A DNA stretch of 64,000 nucleotides from Ferrovibrio sp036381655 (GTDB lineage Bacteria; Pseudomonadota; Alphaproteobacteria; Ferrovibrionales; Ferrovibrionaceae). The position numbers and the translations under genes are program-made. Under the pieces are notes generated by a model that worked only from the letters and a program-made list of their open reading frames with translations, ran no database searches and was not told where the DNA came from. The stretch covers positions 27,767-91,766 of the forward strand of contig NZ_DASVCJ010000014.1 of NCBI RefSeq assembly GCF_036381655.1. Reading direction: 5' to 3'. Shown here one piece after another: positions 37,379 to 46,032 of the stretch. Within the stretch, counting starts at the first letter, position 1; every line of letters starts with the position of its first letter.

Positions 37379-37819
37379 ATGACCGCCGACGAATCGATCA
37401 AACTCGACCAGCAACTCTGCTTCGCGCTCTATGCCGCGTCCAATGCGATGACGCGGCTCTACCGCGACCGGCTGGAGCCGCTCGGGCTGACCTATCCGCA
37501 ATACCTCGTCATGCTGGTGCTGTGGGAAAAGGACGGCCTGACCGTCAAGGCGATCGGCGAACGGCTGCATCTCGATTCGGGCACGCTCACCCCGATGCTC
37601 AAGCGCATGGAGCAATCAGGCCTGATCTCGCGCGCCCGCGATGCCGCGGACGAGCGGCAGGTCACCATCAGCCTTACCCCCGGGGGCCGGGCGCTGGAGG
37701 CCAGGGTCGCCGCCATGCAGCGCGACATGGCCTGCCTGCTGCCGCTCAAGCCGCAGGACCTCGCCCGCCTGCGCACCGAACTGCGCGGCCTGGCCCGAGG
37801 CCTGATGGACCGGACTTGA
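37379..37819 (+). CDS. ohrR: MarR-family organic peroxide sensor OhrR
   Basis: 146 residues with a MarR winged helix (LTVKAIGERLHLDSGTLTPMLKRME is the DNA-reading part). The peroxide-sensing N-terminal cysteine is Cys14 in LDQQLCFALYAA, exactly where OhrR proteins carry it. A second Cys near residue 120 could form the disulfide of the two-Cys class. It represses ohr and probably itself. The TGA stop is part of a 14-bp tandem repeat. Confidence 0.92.
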   Translation: MTADESIKLDQQLCFALYAASNAMTRLYRDRLEPLGLTYPQYLVMLVLWEKDGLTVKAIGERLHLDSGTLTPMLKRMEQSGLISRARDAADERQVTISLTPGGRALEARVAAMQRDMACLLPLKPQDLARLRTELRGLARGLMDRT

Positions 37820-37857
37820 TCGACCGGGATTGATCGACCGGGATTGATCAACCGGGC
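37816..37857. repeat. 14-bp tandem repeat at the ohrR stop codon
   Basis: Three head-to-tail units: TTGATCGACCGGGA at 37816-37829 and 37830-37843, then TTGATCAACCGGGC at 37844-37857. A partial fourth copy (tgatcg) follows. The ohrR stop codon is in the first unit. Each unit holds a GATCGACC or GATCAACC core. No function is apparent; slippage during replication is the simplest origin. Confidence 0.85.
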
Positions 37858-37937
37858 TGATCGCCTGGAGCCGAGGACTGGGGAAGCCGCATAATCCACA
37901 GGCTTTCCAAGATTTAGCGAAGATCCTCTTGCCCTGA

Positions 37938-37953
37938 CCACAACATGTTGCGA
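37938..37953 (+). promoter_or_regulatory. Candidate NrdR box upstream of nrdB
   Basis: CCACAACATGTTGCGA matches the NrdR consensus at 11 of 16 positions and lies 41 bases before the nrdB start. The site 31 bp upstream (37907-37922) matches at only 7 of 16. A paired box is therefore not clear and the assignment is weaker than at nrdA. Confidence 0.45.
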
Positions 37954-37994
37954 TATTCGCCCTCCAGCCTGATTCAGTCATCGAGGGGGATTCC

Positions 37995-38954
37995 ATGTCG
38001 CTTCTGGACGCCAAGCCGGTTTACAAGCCCTTCCAGTATCCCTGGGCCTATGAAGCTTGGATGACCCAGCAGCGCGTGCATTGGCTGCCGGAAGAAGTGC
38101 CGCTGGCCGATGACGTGAAGGACTGGCAGAAGAAGCTCACCCCCGGCGAGAAGAATCTTCTCACCCAGATCTTCCGCTTCTTCACCCAGGCCGATGTGGA
38201 AGTGAACAACTGCTACATGAAGCATTACGCCCGGGTGTTCAAGCCCACGGAAGTGCAGATGATGCTGGCGGCCTTCTCCAACATGGAGACGGTGCATATC
38301 GCCGCCTATTCGCACCTGCTCGACACCATCGGCATGCCGGAAGAGGAATATTCGGCCTTCCTCCGCTACAAGGAGATGAAGGACAAATATGATTACATGC
38401 AGCAATTCGGCGTCGAGACCAAAGCCGATATTGCCAAGACGCTCGCCGTCTTCGGCGCCTTCACCGAGGGCCTGCAGCTCTTCGCCTCCTTCGCGATCCT
38501 GCTCAACTTCCCGCGCTTCAACAAGATGAAGGGCATGGGCCAGATCATCTCCTGGTCGGTGCGCGACGAGAGCCTGCACACCAATTCGATCATCAAGCTG
38601 TTCCGCACCTTCATCGAGGAGAATCCGGAGCTGTGGACGGAGGAGTTCCAGCGCGAGCTCTATGTGGCCTGCTCGACCATCGTCGACCACGAGGATGCCT
38701 TCATCGATCTCGCCTTCGAAATCGATGGCGTGCAGGGGCTGAGCGGCCAGGAAGTGAAGGATTACATCCGCTGGACCGCCGATCGCCGCCTGCTGCAGCT
38801 CGGCCTGCAGCCGATGTATCGCATTGCGAAAAACCCGCTGCCTTGGCTCGACGCGATCCTCAACGGCGTCGAGCACACCAACTTCTTCGAGAACCGGGCT
38901 ACTGAATATTCCAAGGCCTCGACGCAAGGCACCTGGGAAGAGGCGTTTGCGTAA
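37995..38954 (+). CDS. nrdB: Ribonucleoside-diphosphate reductase, class I beta subunit
   Basis: 319 residues. The di-metal ligands are all present: Asp67, Glu98, His101, Glu158, Glu192 and His195. The radical Tyr105 sits in ETVHIAAY, so this is a tyrosyl-radical enzyme rather than a Tyr-less class Ic type. The C-terminal tail that docks on NrdA ends in GTWEEAFA. A GAGGGG site precedes ATG 37995. It makes the radical that NrdA uses for catalysis. Confidence 0.95.
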   Translation: MSLLDAKPVYKPFQYPWAYEAWMTQQRVHWLPEEVPLADDVKDWQKKLTPGEKNLLTQIFRFFTQADVEVNNCYMKHYARVFKPTEVQMMLAAFSNMETVHIAAYSHLLDTIGMPEEEYSAFLRYKEMKDKYDYMQQFGVETKADIAKTLAVFGAFTEGLQLFASFAILLNFPRFNKMKGMGQIISWSVRDESLHTNSIIKLFRTFIEENPELWTEEFQRELYVACSTIVDHEDAFIDLAFEIDGVQGLSGQEVKDYIRWTADRRLLQLGLQPMYRIAKNPLPWLDAILNGVEHTNFFENRATEYSKASTQGTWEEAFA

Positions 38955-38970
38955 AACCTGACGCTTCCGC

Positions 38971-40197
38971 TCAGGAGCCTTGACCAGCCGGCGCCGCGAT
39001 GCGGCGCCCGGCGGCAAGCGCGATGATGGCGAGGAGCAAGGGTGCGAAGGACAGCCATAGCACCATGTCCCAGCCAAAGCTGGCCAGAAGCCCGCCGGAC
39101 AGGAAAGAGCCGAACGCCATCGTGCCGAACACCAGAAAGTCGTTGAAGGACTGCACTCGCGCCTTCTCGTCCGGACGGTGACATTCCAGCACCATGGCCG
39201 AGGCGCCGACGAAACCGAAATTCCAGCCGACCCCGAGCAGGATCAGCGTCGCCCAGAAATGCGCGACATCGATGCCGAACAAACCGACGGTGGATGCCGT
39301 GCCGGTGAGCATGAGTCCGGCCGCGACCACCCGGGATGCGCCGAAGCGTGAGATCAGGCGGCCGGTCCAGAAGCTCGGGGCGTACATGGCGATGACATGC
39401 CATTGCAGGCCGAGATTGGCCGATTCCTGCGGCAGGCCGCAGAACTTCATCGCCAGCGGCGCGGCCGTCATGATGAAATTCATCAGCAGGTAGGAAACCA
39501 CGCCGCAGACGATGGCCAGGATGAAGCGCGGCTGGCGTCCTATGATGCTGAGCGGCCGCCCGCCGCTGCGGTCGCTCGCGCTCGGCCTCGGAAGTTGCAC
39601 GCCGAGCAAAATGACCGCGGAGACCGCCGCCACGACCGCCTGGCCGATATAGGTGGCGGCAAACAGATAGGCTGGCCACAGATTCATCGTATAGGTGACG
39701 AGCTGCGGGCCGATCACGCCGGCGAAGACGCCCCCCGCCATGACGGCCGACAGCGCCCGCGGGCGGCGTTCCGGGGGCGCGCAATCCGCCGCGGCGAAGC
39801 GGAAGGACAGCACCACCGCGGCATAGACGCCGCCCAGAAACGTGGCGATGCAGAACAGCGCGAACGAGGCGTACACCACCGCAAGCGATGCCAGCAATCC
39901 GGCGAGGACGCCGCAGCCGGTCCCCAGCATGAACGCCGCGCGGCGGCCGTAGCGTTGCGCGACGGCACCGGCAGGCAGCGTACAGAGCGCCATGCCGACC
40001 ACGAAAATCGAAATCGGCAGCGTCGCAAGCGATTTGCTCGGCGCGAGCACGTTGCCGACGACCGCGCCCGTTGCATAGACCACGACCGAGTTGGCGCCGG
40101 CCAGGGCCTGGGCGATCGCCAGCCTCACCACATTGCCGCGCTCCAGGCGCAGCGCCGCGGCAGCGTCATCGCCGGCAGAGACTTGAACTGAGCTCAT
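38971..40197 (-). CDS. Major facilitator superfamily transporter
   Basis: 408 residues from ATG 40197; an upstream in-frame ATG at 40248 adds a charged stretch without similarity. Twelve hydrophobic segments are visible, with the MFS loop 2-3 motif QRYGRRAAF. The overall pattern (YATGAVVGNVLAPSKSLATLPIS, VLECHRPDEKARVQSFNDF) is that of a common proteobacterial efflux-type MFS group. Substrate cannot be inferred. It is convergent with nrdB, 16 bases between stops. Confidence 0.85.
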   Translation of the reverse strand: MSSVQVSAGDDAAAALRLERGNVVRLAIAQALAGANSVVVYATGAVVGNVLAPSKSLATLPISIFVVGMALCTLPAGAVAQRYGRRAAFMLGTGCGVLAGLLASLAVVYASFALFCIATFLGGVYAAVVLSFRFAAADCAPPERRPRALSAVMAGGVFAGVIGPQLVTYTMNLWPAYLFAATYIGQAVVAAVSAVILLGVQLPRPSASDRSGGRPLSIIGRQPRFILAIVCGVVSYLLMNFIMTAAPLAMKFCGLPQESANLGLQWHVIAMYAPSFWTGRLISRFGASRVVAAGLMLTGTASTVGLFGIDVAHFWATLILLGVGWNFGFVGASAMVLECHRPDEKARVQSFNDFLVFGTMAFGSFLSGGLLASFGWDMVLWLSFAPLLLAIIALAAGRRIAAPAGQGS

Positions 40198-40697
40198 GCT
40201 GAAACCTGCTTCCCCAGGGGCATCGCGGGGCGAAGATCGCCGGCGCACTCGTTCAACTGCATATCAGATCGCCCCCCAGCGTTCCATCGAGGGGCCGCGA
40301 TCTCGATCCTGCGGTGTTGTTTGCATTCTGTTCCCGGCGCCGTGATCTGGGCCAGGTCATGCCAGGATGTCGATGAAGGTGCGCTGCTGCTGGAGATTGA
40401 CCCGCAATGCCAGGGCGAAGCCTCATGCTGGCTTTGCGCGCCCCGCAGCAAGGTGGCGGCCTGGGCAAGCAGGTTCGGATCCGAATTGCCGGCAACCGCG
40501 CGCCGCCACCTCGATGCACGCTCGGCCTGGCGCAGGCCGCCGAGGGCGGCGATGCTGGCGCCGCTGACGCCGATCGCTGAGGCATGCCGGCAGATTACGC
40601 CGCGAAACATCCGGCGCCAATGTCAGGTCGGCGGCATGAAGCCGCGCATCCAGCGGCACCGGCAGATATCAGGAGGATTTTTCCTAGCGAATCGCTT
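40198..40697. other. 500-bp region without an intact gene
   Basis: No intact frame here gives a convincing protein. The open frames on both strands are arginine- and cysteine-rich shadows. A possible frame-broken remnant is listed separately at 40357-40590. An AGGAGG motif at 40670-40675 is followed by no in-frame ATG at proper distance. Confidence 0.5.
40357..40590 (-). pseudogene. Possible decayed small gene (three-frame remnant)
   Basis: Reading leftwards, one frame gives SAIGVSGASIAALGGLRQAE. A later part gives AGNSDPNLLAQAATLLRGAQ and SQHEA. After a two-base shift the other frame continues ALALRVNLQQQRTFIDILA and stops at 40357. Joined, these read like one compact helical protein of about 75 residues, vaguely like small flagellar rod/hook-type ends. 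At least two frameshifts are needed, so it would be a pseudogene. Chance cannot be excluded. Confidence 0.3.
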
Positions 40698-41711
40698 ATG
40701 ACAGACAGAGCATCCGTTCCCGCTGCGATTACAGAAATCCCTAAATCAGAAAGATCGATGAGCGCTTTACCGGCCGATCCCCTTCTCCCCATCCCTATCG
40801 ACCAATATCGTGACGGCAATACCGGCATCCCCTTTGCCCATCAGTTCGAGGCCAGGGAACCCGGCCCGCATGTGGCCATCACGGCGCTGATCCACGGCAA
40901 CGAGGTCTGCGGCGCGCATGCGCTGGATCTTCTGCTGCGCGAGGGCTTCCGGCCGGCCAAGGGCAAGCTGACGCTGGTCTTCTGCAATGTCGCCGCCTAT
41001 TTGCGCTTCGATCCCGATGAGCCGACGGCCTCGCGCTTCGTCGACGAGGATATGAACCGGGTCTGGAGCGACGATGTACTGGATGGCAGCCGCCGCACCA
41101 TCGAACTCGACCGCGCCCGCGAAATCGAACCGCTGATCGCCGAGGTGGATCTGCTGCTGGATCTGCATTCCATGCAGCAATTCTCGCCGCCGCTCATGCT
41201 CTCCGGGCCGCTGGCCAAGGGCCGCGAGCTGGCCGCCAAGGTCGGCGTGCCGGTCACCGTGGTGGCGGACGAGGGTCACAAGGCCGGGCGGCGCATGCGC
41301 GACTATGGCAGTTTCGCCGATCCGGCAAGCGCGAAGAATGCGCTGCTGGTGGAATGCGGCCAGCATTGGGAGCAGTCCAGCCGCGCAGTGGCGATCGAGA
41401 CGATGCTGCGCTTCCTGCAGGCTGCCGGTCAGGCCGACGCCGCATTGCTGACCAAGCACGGCATCACGGGGACGCCGCCGAAGCAGCGTTTCGTCGAGGT
41501 CACCGACGCGGTGACCATCGAGACCGAGGATTTCCGCTTCGCCGCCCCCTATACGGGGCTGGAATGCATCCCCGAGAAAGGCAGCGTCATCGCGCATGAC
41601 GGCGGCAAGCCGATCCGCACGCCTTACGACAATTGCGTGCTGATCATGCCGACCAAGCGGCTCAAGCCGGGGCAGACCGCCGTCCGGCTCGGCCGCTATA
41701 TCGCCGACTGA
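40698..41711 (+). CDS. Succinylglutamate desuccinylase/aspartoacylase family zinc deacylase
   Basis: 337 residues from ATG 40698; ATG 40758 is an alternative and neither has a good ribosome site. The zinc site is seen as HGNE (first His and Glu) and DLHS (second His). The arginine/asparagine substrate pocket is in DEDMNRVW, and a late catalytic Glu is in LLVECGQHWE. Such enzymes remove acyl groups from amino acids. The AbrB-like membrane protein follows 13 bases later and may transport a substrate or product. Confidence 0.85.
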   Translation: MTDRASVPAAITEIPKSERSMSALPADPLLPIPIDQYRDGNTGIPFAHQFEAREPGPHVAITALIHGNEVCGAHALDLLLREGFRPAKGKLTLVFCNVAAYLRFDPDEPTASRFVDEDMNRVWSDDVLDGSRRTIELDRAREIEPLIAEVDLLLDLHSMQQFSPPLMLSGPLAKGRELAAKVGVPVTVVADEGHKAGRRMRDYGSFADPASAKNALLVECGQHWEQSSRAVAIETMLRFLQAAGQADAALLTKHGITGTPPKQRFVEVTDAVTIETEDFRFAAPYTGLECIPEKGSVIAHDGGKPIRTPYDNCVLIMPTKRLKPGQTAVRLGRYIAD

Positions 41712-41724
41712 GGTTAACCGGGCG

Positions 41725-42825
41725 ATGGGCGGGCCGATCCTGCAGCGCGCGATCGGCAACCTGCCGGCCCTTCTGGTCGGAGCAGTGGGCGGCTATATCT
41801 TCCTGCTGCTGCGCATGCCGCTCGCCTGGATGCTGGGCAGCATGATCTTCGTCGCCATCCTCGCCTTGGCCAGCGATGCGCAAGGCGGCCGCAATGGCGG
41901 CAAGGGCCGCGGCCATCGCCTGCCGGTGCGGGTCGACAACCGGCTGCGCGAAGTAATGGTCACCGTGATCGGCGTGCTGCTCGGCAGCGCCTTCCGCCCC
42001 GCCATGCTCGAGCATCTGATCGAGTGGATCTGGCTGATCCTGCTGCTGCTCGCCTATATCCCCTTGGTCACCGCGCTCGGCTATATACAGTTCCGCCGGC
42101 TTGGCCGGCTCGATCCGGTCACCAGCTTCTTCGCCGCCACGCCCGGCGGCCTGCAGGAGATGACGATCATCGGCGAGTATTATGGCGGTGATGGCCGCCA
42201 TATCGTGCTGGCGCATGCGATCCGCATCTTCGTGGTGGTGATGACCATCCCGTTCTATTTCCGCTTCATCGCCGGCTATCACGTTCCTCCGATGGCGCCG
42301 GGCCTGCACGTTACCGAGATGCCGGGCCTTGAACTGGCGTTGCTCGCAGGCTGCGGCATCGTCGGCTGGATCGGCGCCCATTACCTGCGCATGCCGGCCT
42401 CGCGCCTCGTCGGCCCCATGCTGGTCTCGGCGGCGGTGCATCTGAGCGGCCTGTCGGATGCCAAGCCGCCGCCGGAGGTCGTCGCCATTGCGCAATTGGT
42501 GATGGGCGCGGCCCTGGGCACCCGCTTCGCCGGCACGCCGATCAGCGAAATCCGCCGCATCGCCGGGCTCGGCGTCCTCTCGGCGCTGGTCATGGTCGCC
42601 GTGGCCGTCGCCGCCACCTTCGCCTTTGCCGATCTGATCGGCGTGCGCACGGAAACCTTGGCGCTGGTGCTCTCGCCCGGCGGCCTCGCCGAGGTCAGCC
42701 TGATCGCCCTGGCGATCGGCGTCGACGTCGCCATCGTCTCGTCGATGCATGTGCTGCGCATCGCCGTGGTGGTCCTGCTGGCGCCGTTGAGCTTCCGGCT
42801 GCTCGGCCTGAAGAAGACCGTCTAG
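41725..42825 (+). CDS. AbrB family membrane protein (putative transporter)
   Basis: 366 residues with two AbrB duplication halves, each about five hydrophobic helices. The repeated motif is visible as MPLAWMLGSMIFVAIL in the first half and MPASRLVGPMLVSAAVHL in the second. FFAATPGGLQEM and VLSPGGLAEVSLIALAIG mark the re-entrant-type glycine-rich segments of each half. The family was once called ammonia monooxygenase-like and is unrelated to the AbrB DNA-binding protein. Function is unproven; transport is likely. It is co-directional with the deacylase. Confidence 0.85.
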   Translation: MGGPILQRAIGNLPALLVGAVGGYIFLLLRMPLAWMLGSMIFVAILALASDAQGGRNGGKGRGHRLPVRVDNRLREVMVTVIGVLLGSAFRPAMLEHLIEWIWLILLLLAYIPLVTALGYIQFRRLGRLDPVTSFFAATPGGLQEMTIIGEYYGGDGRHIVLAHAIRIFVVVMTIPFYFRFIAGYHVPPMAPGLHVTEMPGLELALLAGCGIVGWIGAHYLRMPASRLVGPMLVSAAVHLSGLSDAKPPPEVVAIAQLVMGAALGTRFAGTPISEIRRIAGLGVLSALVMVAVAVAATFAFADLIGVRTETLALVLSPGGLAEVSLIALAIGVDVAIVSSMHVLRIAVVVLLAPLSFRLLGLKKTV

Positions 42826-42861
42826 AAATACCAGGGTCGCAATCAGGAGCTGGCTGCGATC

Positions 42862-43815
42862 TCAGTCCCGGCCTGGCGCAAGACCGCGTTGCGAGCGGCG
42901 AAAGGCCCCGGGCCCGACGCCGAACTGGTTCTTGAAGCGGCGCGAAAACGATGGCAGCGAGGCGTAACCGCATTGCTCGGCGATGCTGTCGATGCTCAGC
43001 GCCGTATCCGCCAGCAGGGCCCGCGCCTTCATCAGGCGCCAGCGGGTCAGGTATTCGATCGGCGGCATGCCGACCGTCTCGGTGAACCTGTCGGCAAAGC
43101 GGGCCCTGGACATGCCGGCCTGGCCGGCCAGATCTCCCACGCTCCACGCCTTTTCGGGCATGCGATGAATCGCCCGCAGGGCGCGGGATAATCCCGCGTC
43201 GGACAGGGCGAAGATAAAGCCATTGCCAAGCTGCGCGGCCGCGAGGCGGCGGGTGGCCTGGATCACCACTACTTCGATCAGGCGGCCGACCACCGCCGTC
43301 GTGCCCTGCGCATCCAGCCCCGCCTCCAAGGCGAGAAGCTTCAGCGTCGCCGCCAGCCAGGGTTCGGCGTCAAGATCAGAGAGGCACAGATGGATGACCG
43401 GCGGCAGGTTCGCCAATACGGGATGATCGATGCTCTCGTCGAAGCGGCAGAAGCCGCAAAGCAGCATGGCCCGGAGCGCGCCGTCGCCGCCGCGAAGCAC
43501 GCCGTCCCGCAGGCCGCCGCCTCGGATAGCATCCTGCAGCGCCATTGGCTTGGCATCCCTGTCAGCAGAAACGACCTGACTCGCACCATTCGGAATCAGA
43601 ACGATGTCGCCTTCGGACAACTGGATCGGCGCACTGCCTCCGGTGCCAACCCAGCATTGCCCCTGCAGGACGAGGTGAAAGCGGACGCGCCGCTTCTCGG
43701 GCGGCACCAGCACAGCGGCTCCCTCGCCCAGCGCCGCGCGAAAGTAGATTTCGCTTCTGATGCGCAGCGCCGAGAACACCTCGGAAAGAACGTCGCTTTT
43801 GTCCGAACCCGGCAT
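42862..43815 (-). CDS. AraC-family transcriptional regulator (cupin-type sensor)
   Basis: 317 residues. The N-terminal cupin-like sensor (about 10-190) starts with SDVLSEVFSALRIRSEIYFRA, the typical opening of the cupin_6 AraC group. Two helix-turn-helix units occupy roughly 210-305, including WSVGDLAGQAGMSRARFADRF and SIDSIAEQCGYASLPSFSRRF. It is transcribed divergently from the LysE-type exporter gene 90 bases away, so that gene is its most likely target. Confidence 0.88.
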   Translation of the reverse strand: MPGSDKSDVLSEVFSALRIRSEIYFRAALGEGAAVLVPPEKRRVRFHLVLQGQCWVGTGGSAPIQLSEGDIVLIPNGASQVVSADRDAKPMALQDAIRGGGLRDGVLRGGDGALRAMLLCGFCRFDESIDHPVLANLPPVIHLCLSDLDAEPWLAATLKLLALEAGLDAQGTTAVVGRLIEVVVIQATRRLAAAQLGNGFIFALSDAGLSRALRAIHRMPEKAWSVGDLAGQAGMSRARFADRFTETVGMPPIEYLTRWRLMKARALLADTALSIDSIAEQCGYASLPSFSRRFKNQFGVGPGAFRRSQRGLAPGRD

Positions 43816-43904
43816 GGCTGAGACGATCTGATAAGAATCACAGACCTCCGGAGAGTGTGAGTGGCGGCGGATTTTGTCAATCTGACCTCGTGGAGGGACC
43901 TGTC

Positions 43905-44504
43905 ATGCCGATGGAAATGGCAATCGCCCTGATGGGGTTTGCATTCGTGATGTCGATCTCGCCCGGACCCGGCAATTTCCTGCTGCTCACCTCAGGTGCC
44001 AATTTCGGATTCGTGCGATCCCTGCCGCTGATGCTCGGGATCAGCGGCGGCTTCCTCGCCATGGTCTTCGTCGTCGGCCTCGGCCTGGGCGAGGTGTTCG
44101 AGCGCTATCCGCAGGTTTATGACGCAATGCGCATCCTCGGTGCCGCCTACGTGCTGTGGATGGCCTGGACATTGATGCGCGCGAGAAGCATCGGCGGCGG
44201 CGGGCGGGAGGTGGCGCAGCCGATCGGCTTCGTGCAGGCCGCCCTGCTGCAGCTGGTGAACCCGAAGGCCTGGGCGGTGGCCCTGATCGTCACCGTTACC
44301 TACACGGTGCCGGACAATTTCCTGTTCAGCTTGGTCCTGCTGATTATCCTGTTCGCCATCGTCAACCTGCCGGCACTCAGCGTCTGGGTGATGTCGGGCG
44401 CGGTGCTGCGCGGGGCGCTGGTAAAGGGAAGGCGCATCGTCGTATTCAACATCGCGATGGCGGCGCTGCTGGTCGCCTCGATGGCCCCGGTTCTCATCAG
44501 ATGA
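43905..44504 (+). CDS. LysE/RhtB-family amino acid exporter
   Basis: 199 residues from ATG 43905, with GGAGGG 7 nt upstream; the in-frame ATG at 43857 has no ribosome site. Six hydrophobic segments and the N-terminal signature SISPGPGNFLLLTSGANFGF are typical of LysE translocators. LLQLVNPKAWAVAL is the conserved mid-protein motif. The family exports amino acids or their derivatives. Divergence from the AraC gene suggests inducible expression. Confidence 0.88.
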   Translation: MPMEMAIALMGFAFVMSISPGPGNFLLLTSGANFGFVRSLPLMLGISGGFLAMVFVVGLGLGEVFERYPQVYDAMRILGAAYVLWMAWTLMRARSIGGGGREVAQPIGFVQAALLQLVNPKAWAVALIVTVTYTVPDNFLFSLVLLIILFAIVNLPALSVWVMSGAVLRGALVKGRRIVVFNIAMAALLVASMAPVLIR

Positions 44505-44518
44505 TGCTCATCAGATGA
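44493..44518. repeat. Short tandem duplication at the exporter stop codon
   Basis: CTCATCAGATGA occurs at 44493-44504 and again at 44507-44518, a 14-bp period. The first copy ends in the stop codon of the LysE-type gene. No function is apparent. Confidence 0.75.
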
Positions 44519-44574
44519 AAAGGAGAAGCGTTGTCACGCCCGGACCATGCCCCGGCCTGCCCCGGGCATGGCCC

Positions 44575-45342
44575 CTAGCCCCGCTGCGCCAGGATGAAGA
44601 GGCGGCGGAAGGGAAACAGCGTGCGGCCGTTGACTTCCGGCTTGTAATGCTGCGTTACGCGGCGACGGTAATCGGCTTCGAAGGCACTGCGCTCGGGCTC
44701 TTGCAGGCGATCGAGGAACTGCTTCAGCCAGGTGCCCTTGGTATATTCCGCCACCGGGTTTTCCCCCGAGAGCACCTGCAGATATTCGCTTTCCCAGATG
44801 TCCAGCGACGCAGCCTTGCCGTGCAGCAGCCGCCAGTAATGCTGCGGCCCGGCCACCGGCTTGCGGCGCAGATGCGGCTCCAGCCTGGCGCGCCACGGTC
44901 CCTGCTCGATCGTATCGACGATGCAGGTATGCGACGGCGCGGCGAAATTGCGCGGCATCTGGATCGCCAGCCAGCCGCCCGGCGCAACGCAATCCAGCAG
45001 GCCCGGGATCAGCGAATCATGATCGTCGAGCCAGTGCAAAGTCGCGTTGGAATAAAGTACGTCGGCCGCTTCGGGCGGACGCCAACGCGCCACATCCGCT
45101 TCGATAAACCGCACGGATGGATATTCGGCGCGCGCCTTGGCCAGCATGGCCGGGGACGAATCGACGCCGGTAAGCTGTGTCTGCGGCCAGCGTTGCAGGA
45201 TCAAGGGACTGAGGTTGCCGGCGCCGCAGCCGAGATCGACCACACTGCGCGGCGCCGTCAAGGGGATGCGGCTCAACAGGTCCACGGCCGGTCGCAACCG
45301 CTCGCCGGCGAATTTCAGGTATTGCGTCGGGTCCCAGCTCAT
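44575..45342 (-). CDS. tam: Trans-aconitate 2-methyltransferase
   Basis: 255 residues, the Tam length. The N-terminus WDPTQYLKFAGERLRPAVDLL is diagnostic of Tam. The SAM-binding loop is DLGCGAGN, followed by TGVDSSPAMLAKA and the substrate-side SNATLHWLDDH. It methylates trans-aconitate, a spontaneous isomer of cis-aconitate that inhibits aconitase. It stands alone, convergent with the exporter gene on its left and divergent from the thioesterase gene 46 bases away. Confidence 0.92.
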   Translation of the reverse strand: MSWDPTQYLKFAGERLRPAVDLLSRIPLTAPRSVVDLGCGAGNLSPLILQRWPQTQLTGVDSSPAMLAKARAEYPSVRFIEADVARWRPPEAADVLYSNATLHWLDDHDSLIPGLLDCVAPGGWLAIQMPRNFAAPSHTCIVDTIEQGPWRARLEPHLRRKPVAGPQHYWRLLHGKAASLDIWESEYLQVLSGENPVAEYTKGTWLKQFLDRLQEPERSAFEADYRRRVTQHYKPEVNGRTLFPFRRLFILAQRG

Positions 45343-45388
45343 GAGAGGAACGGTAGCGGGAGAAACGTCAACGACAAAGGCAGAAATT

Positions 45389-45892
45389 ATGAATTCTTCT
45401 CAAGCCGCCTTCTCTTACGCTCAACCGCTGCAACTGACCGGCATGCGCGTATTGCCGGAACATATCGATGCCAACGGCCATATGAATGTCGGCTTCTACA
45501 ACGTGATTTTCGACCAGGCATTGGACCGCTTTTTCACGCCATTCGATCTCGACTGGGCCTATGTGAAGCGCACCAATCTTTCCACCTTCGTGCTGGAGAC
45601 GCATGTCTGCTATCTGCAGGAAGTCGTCGAAGGCGATGAACTGCGCTTCACTCTCCAGCTGCTCGGCCATGACGCCAAGCGCATCCATTATTTCATGGAA
45701 ATGTTCCACGCGCAGAAAGGCTATCTCGCCGCGACCTCGGAGCAGATCCTGGTGCATGTCGATCTCGCCACACGCAAATCCTGCCCCTTCCTGCCGGAGC
45801 ATCAGAAGCTGTTCGCGGCGATGTATGAAGGCCATTCCAAGCTGCCCAAGCCGCCCCAGGCGGGCCGCAGCATCGAAATGGGGAAGAAATGA
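45389..45892 (+). CDS. Acyl-CoA thioesterase, hot-dog fold (4HBT-like)
   Basis: 167 residues from ATG 45389; the same frame is open upstream to 45137 but that part lies over tam. The hot-dog motif HIDANGHMNVGFYNVIFDQALD has the conserved D-x-x-G-H-M-N. The later ETHVCYLQEV strand is normal for the family. It hydrolyses acyl-CoA thioesters or a related substrate, and the details are unknown. A weak ribosome site precedes the start. Confidence 0.85.
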   Translation: MNSSQAAFSYAQPLQLTGMRVLPEHIDANGHMNVGFYNVIFDQALDRFFTPFDLDWAYVKRTNLSTFVLETHVCYLQEVVEGDELRFTLQLLGHDAKRIHYFMEMFHAQKGYLAATSEQILVHVDLATRKSCPFLPEHQKLFAAMYEGHSKLPKPPQAGRSIEMGKK

Positions 45893-45930
45893 CGGCAGCG
45901 CACCGCTGCAGATGCCGCCTAATTGCATAA

Positions 45931-45964
45931 ATCGTCGCCTTCGGCGCAGGCCAAAGGTGACGAT
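45931..45964. terminator. Candidate bidirectional terminator hairpin
   Basis: ATCGTCGCCTT (45931-45941) pairs with AAGGTGACGAT (45954-45964) over 11 positions with one mismatch, loop 12. It lies between the convergent thioesterase and cupin genes. No long T-run follows in either direction, so termination efficiency is unclear. Confidence 0.4.
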
Positions 45965-46032
45965 CTGTTATAAGATTCTCGGTCCAGGCGGTCATACCCG
46001 GCACAAGACCAGGCATGACATAACAGCGCCGG

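Noticed and set aside
44545..44571. Terminator at the CCATGCCC...GGGCATGG palindrome
   Set aside because: A good stem between convergent genes, but no T-run on either side; not enough to call a terminator.
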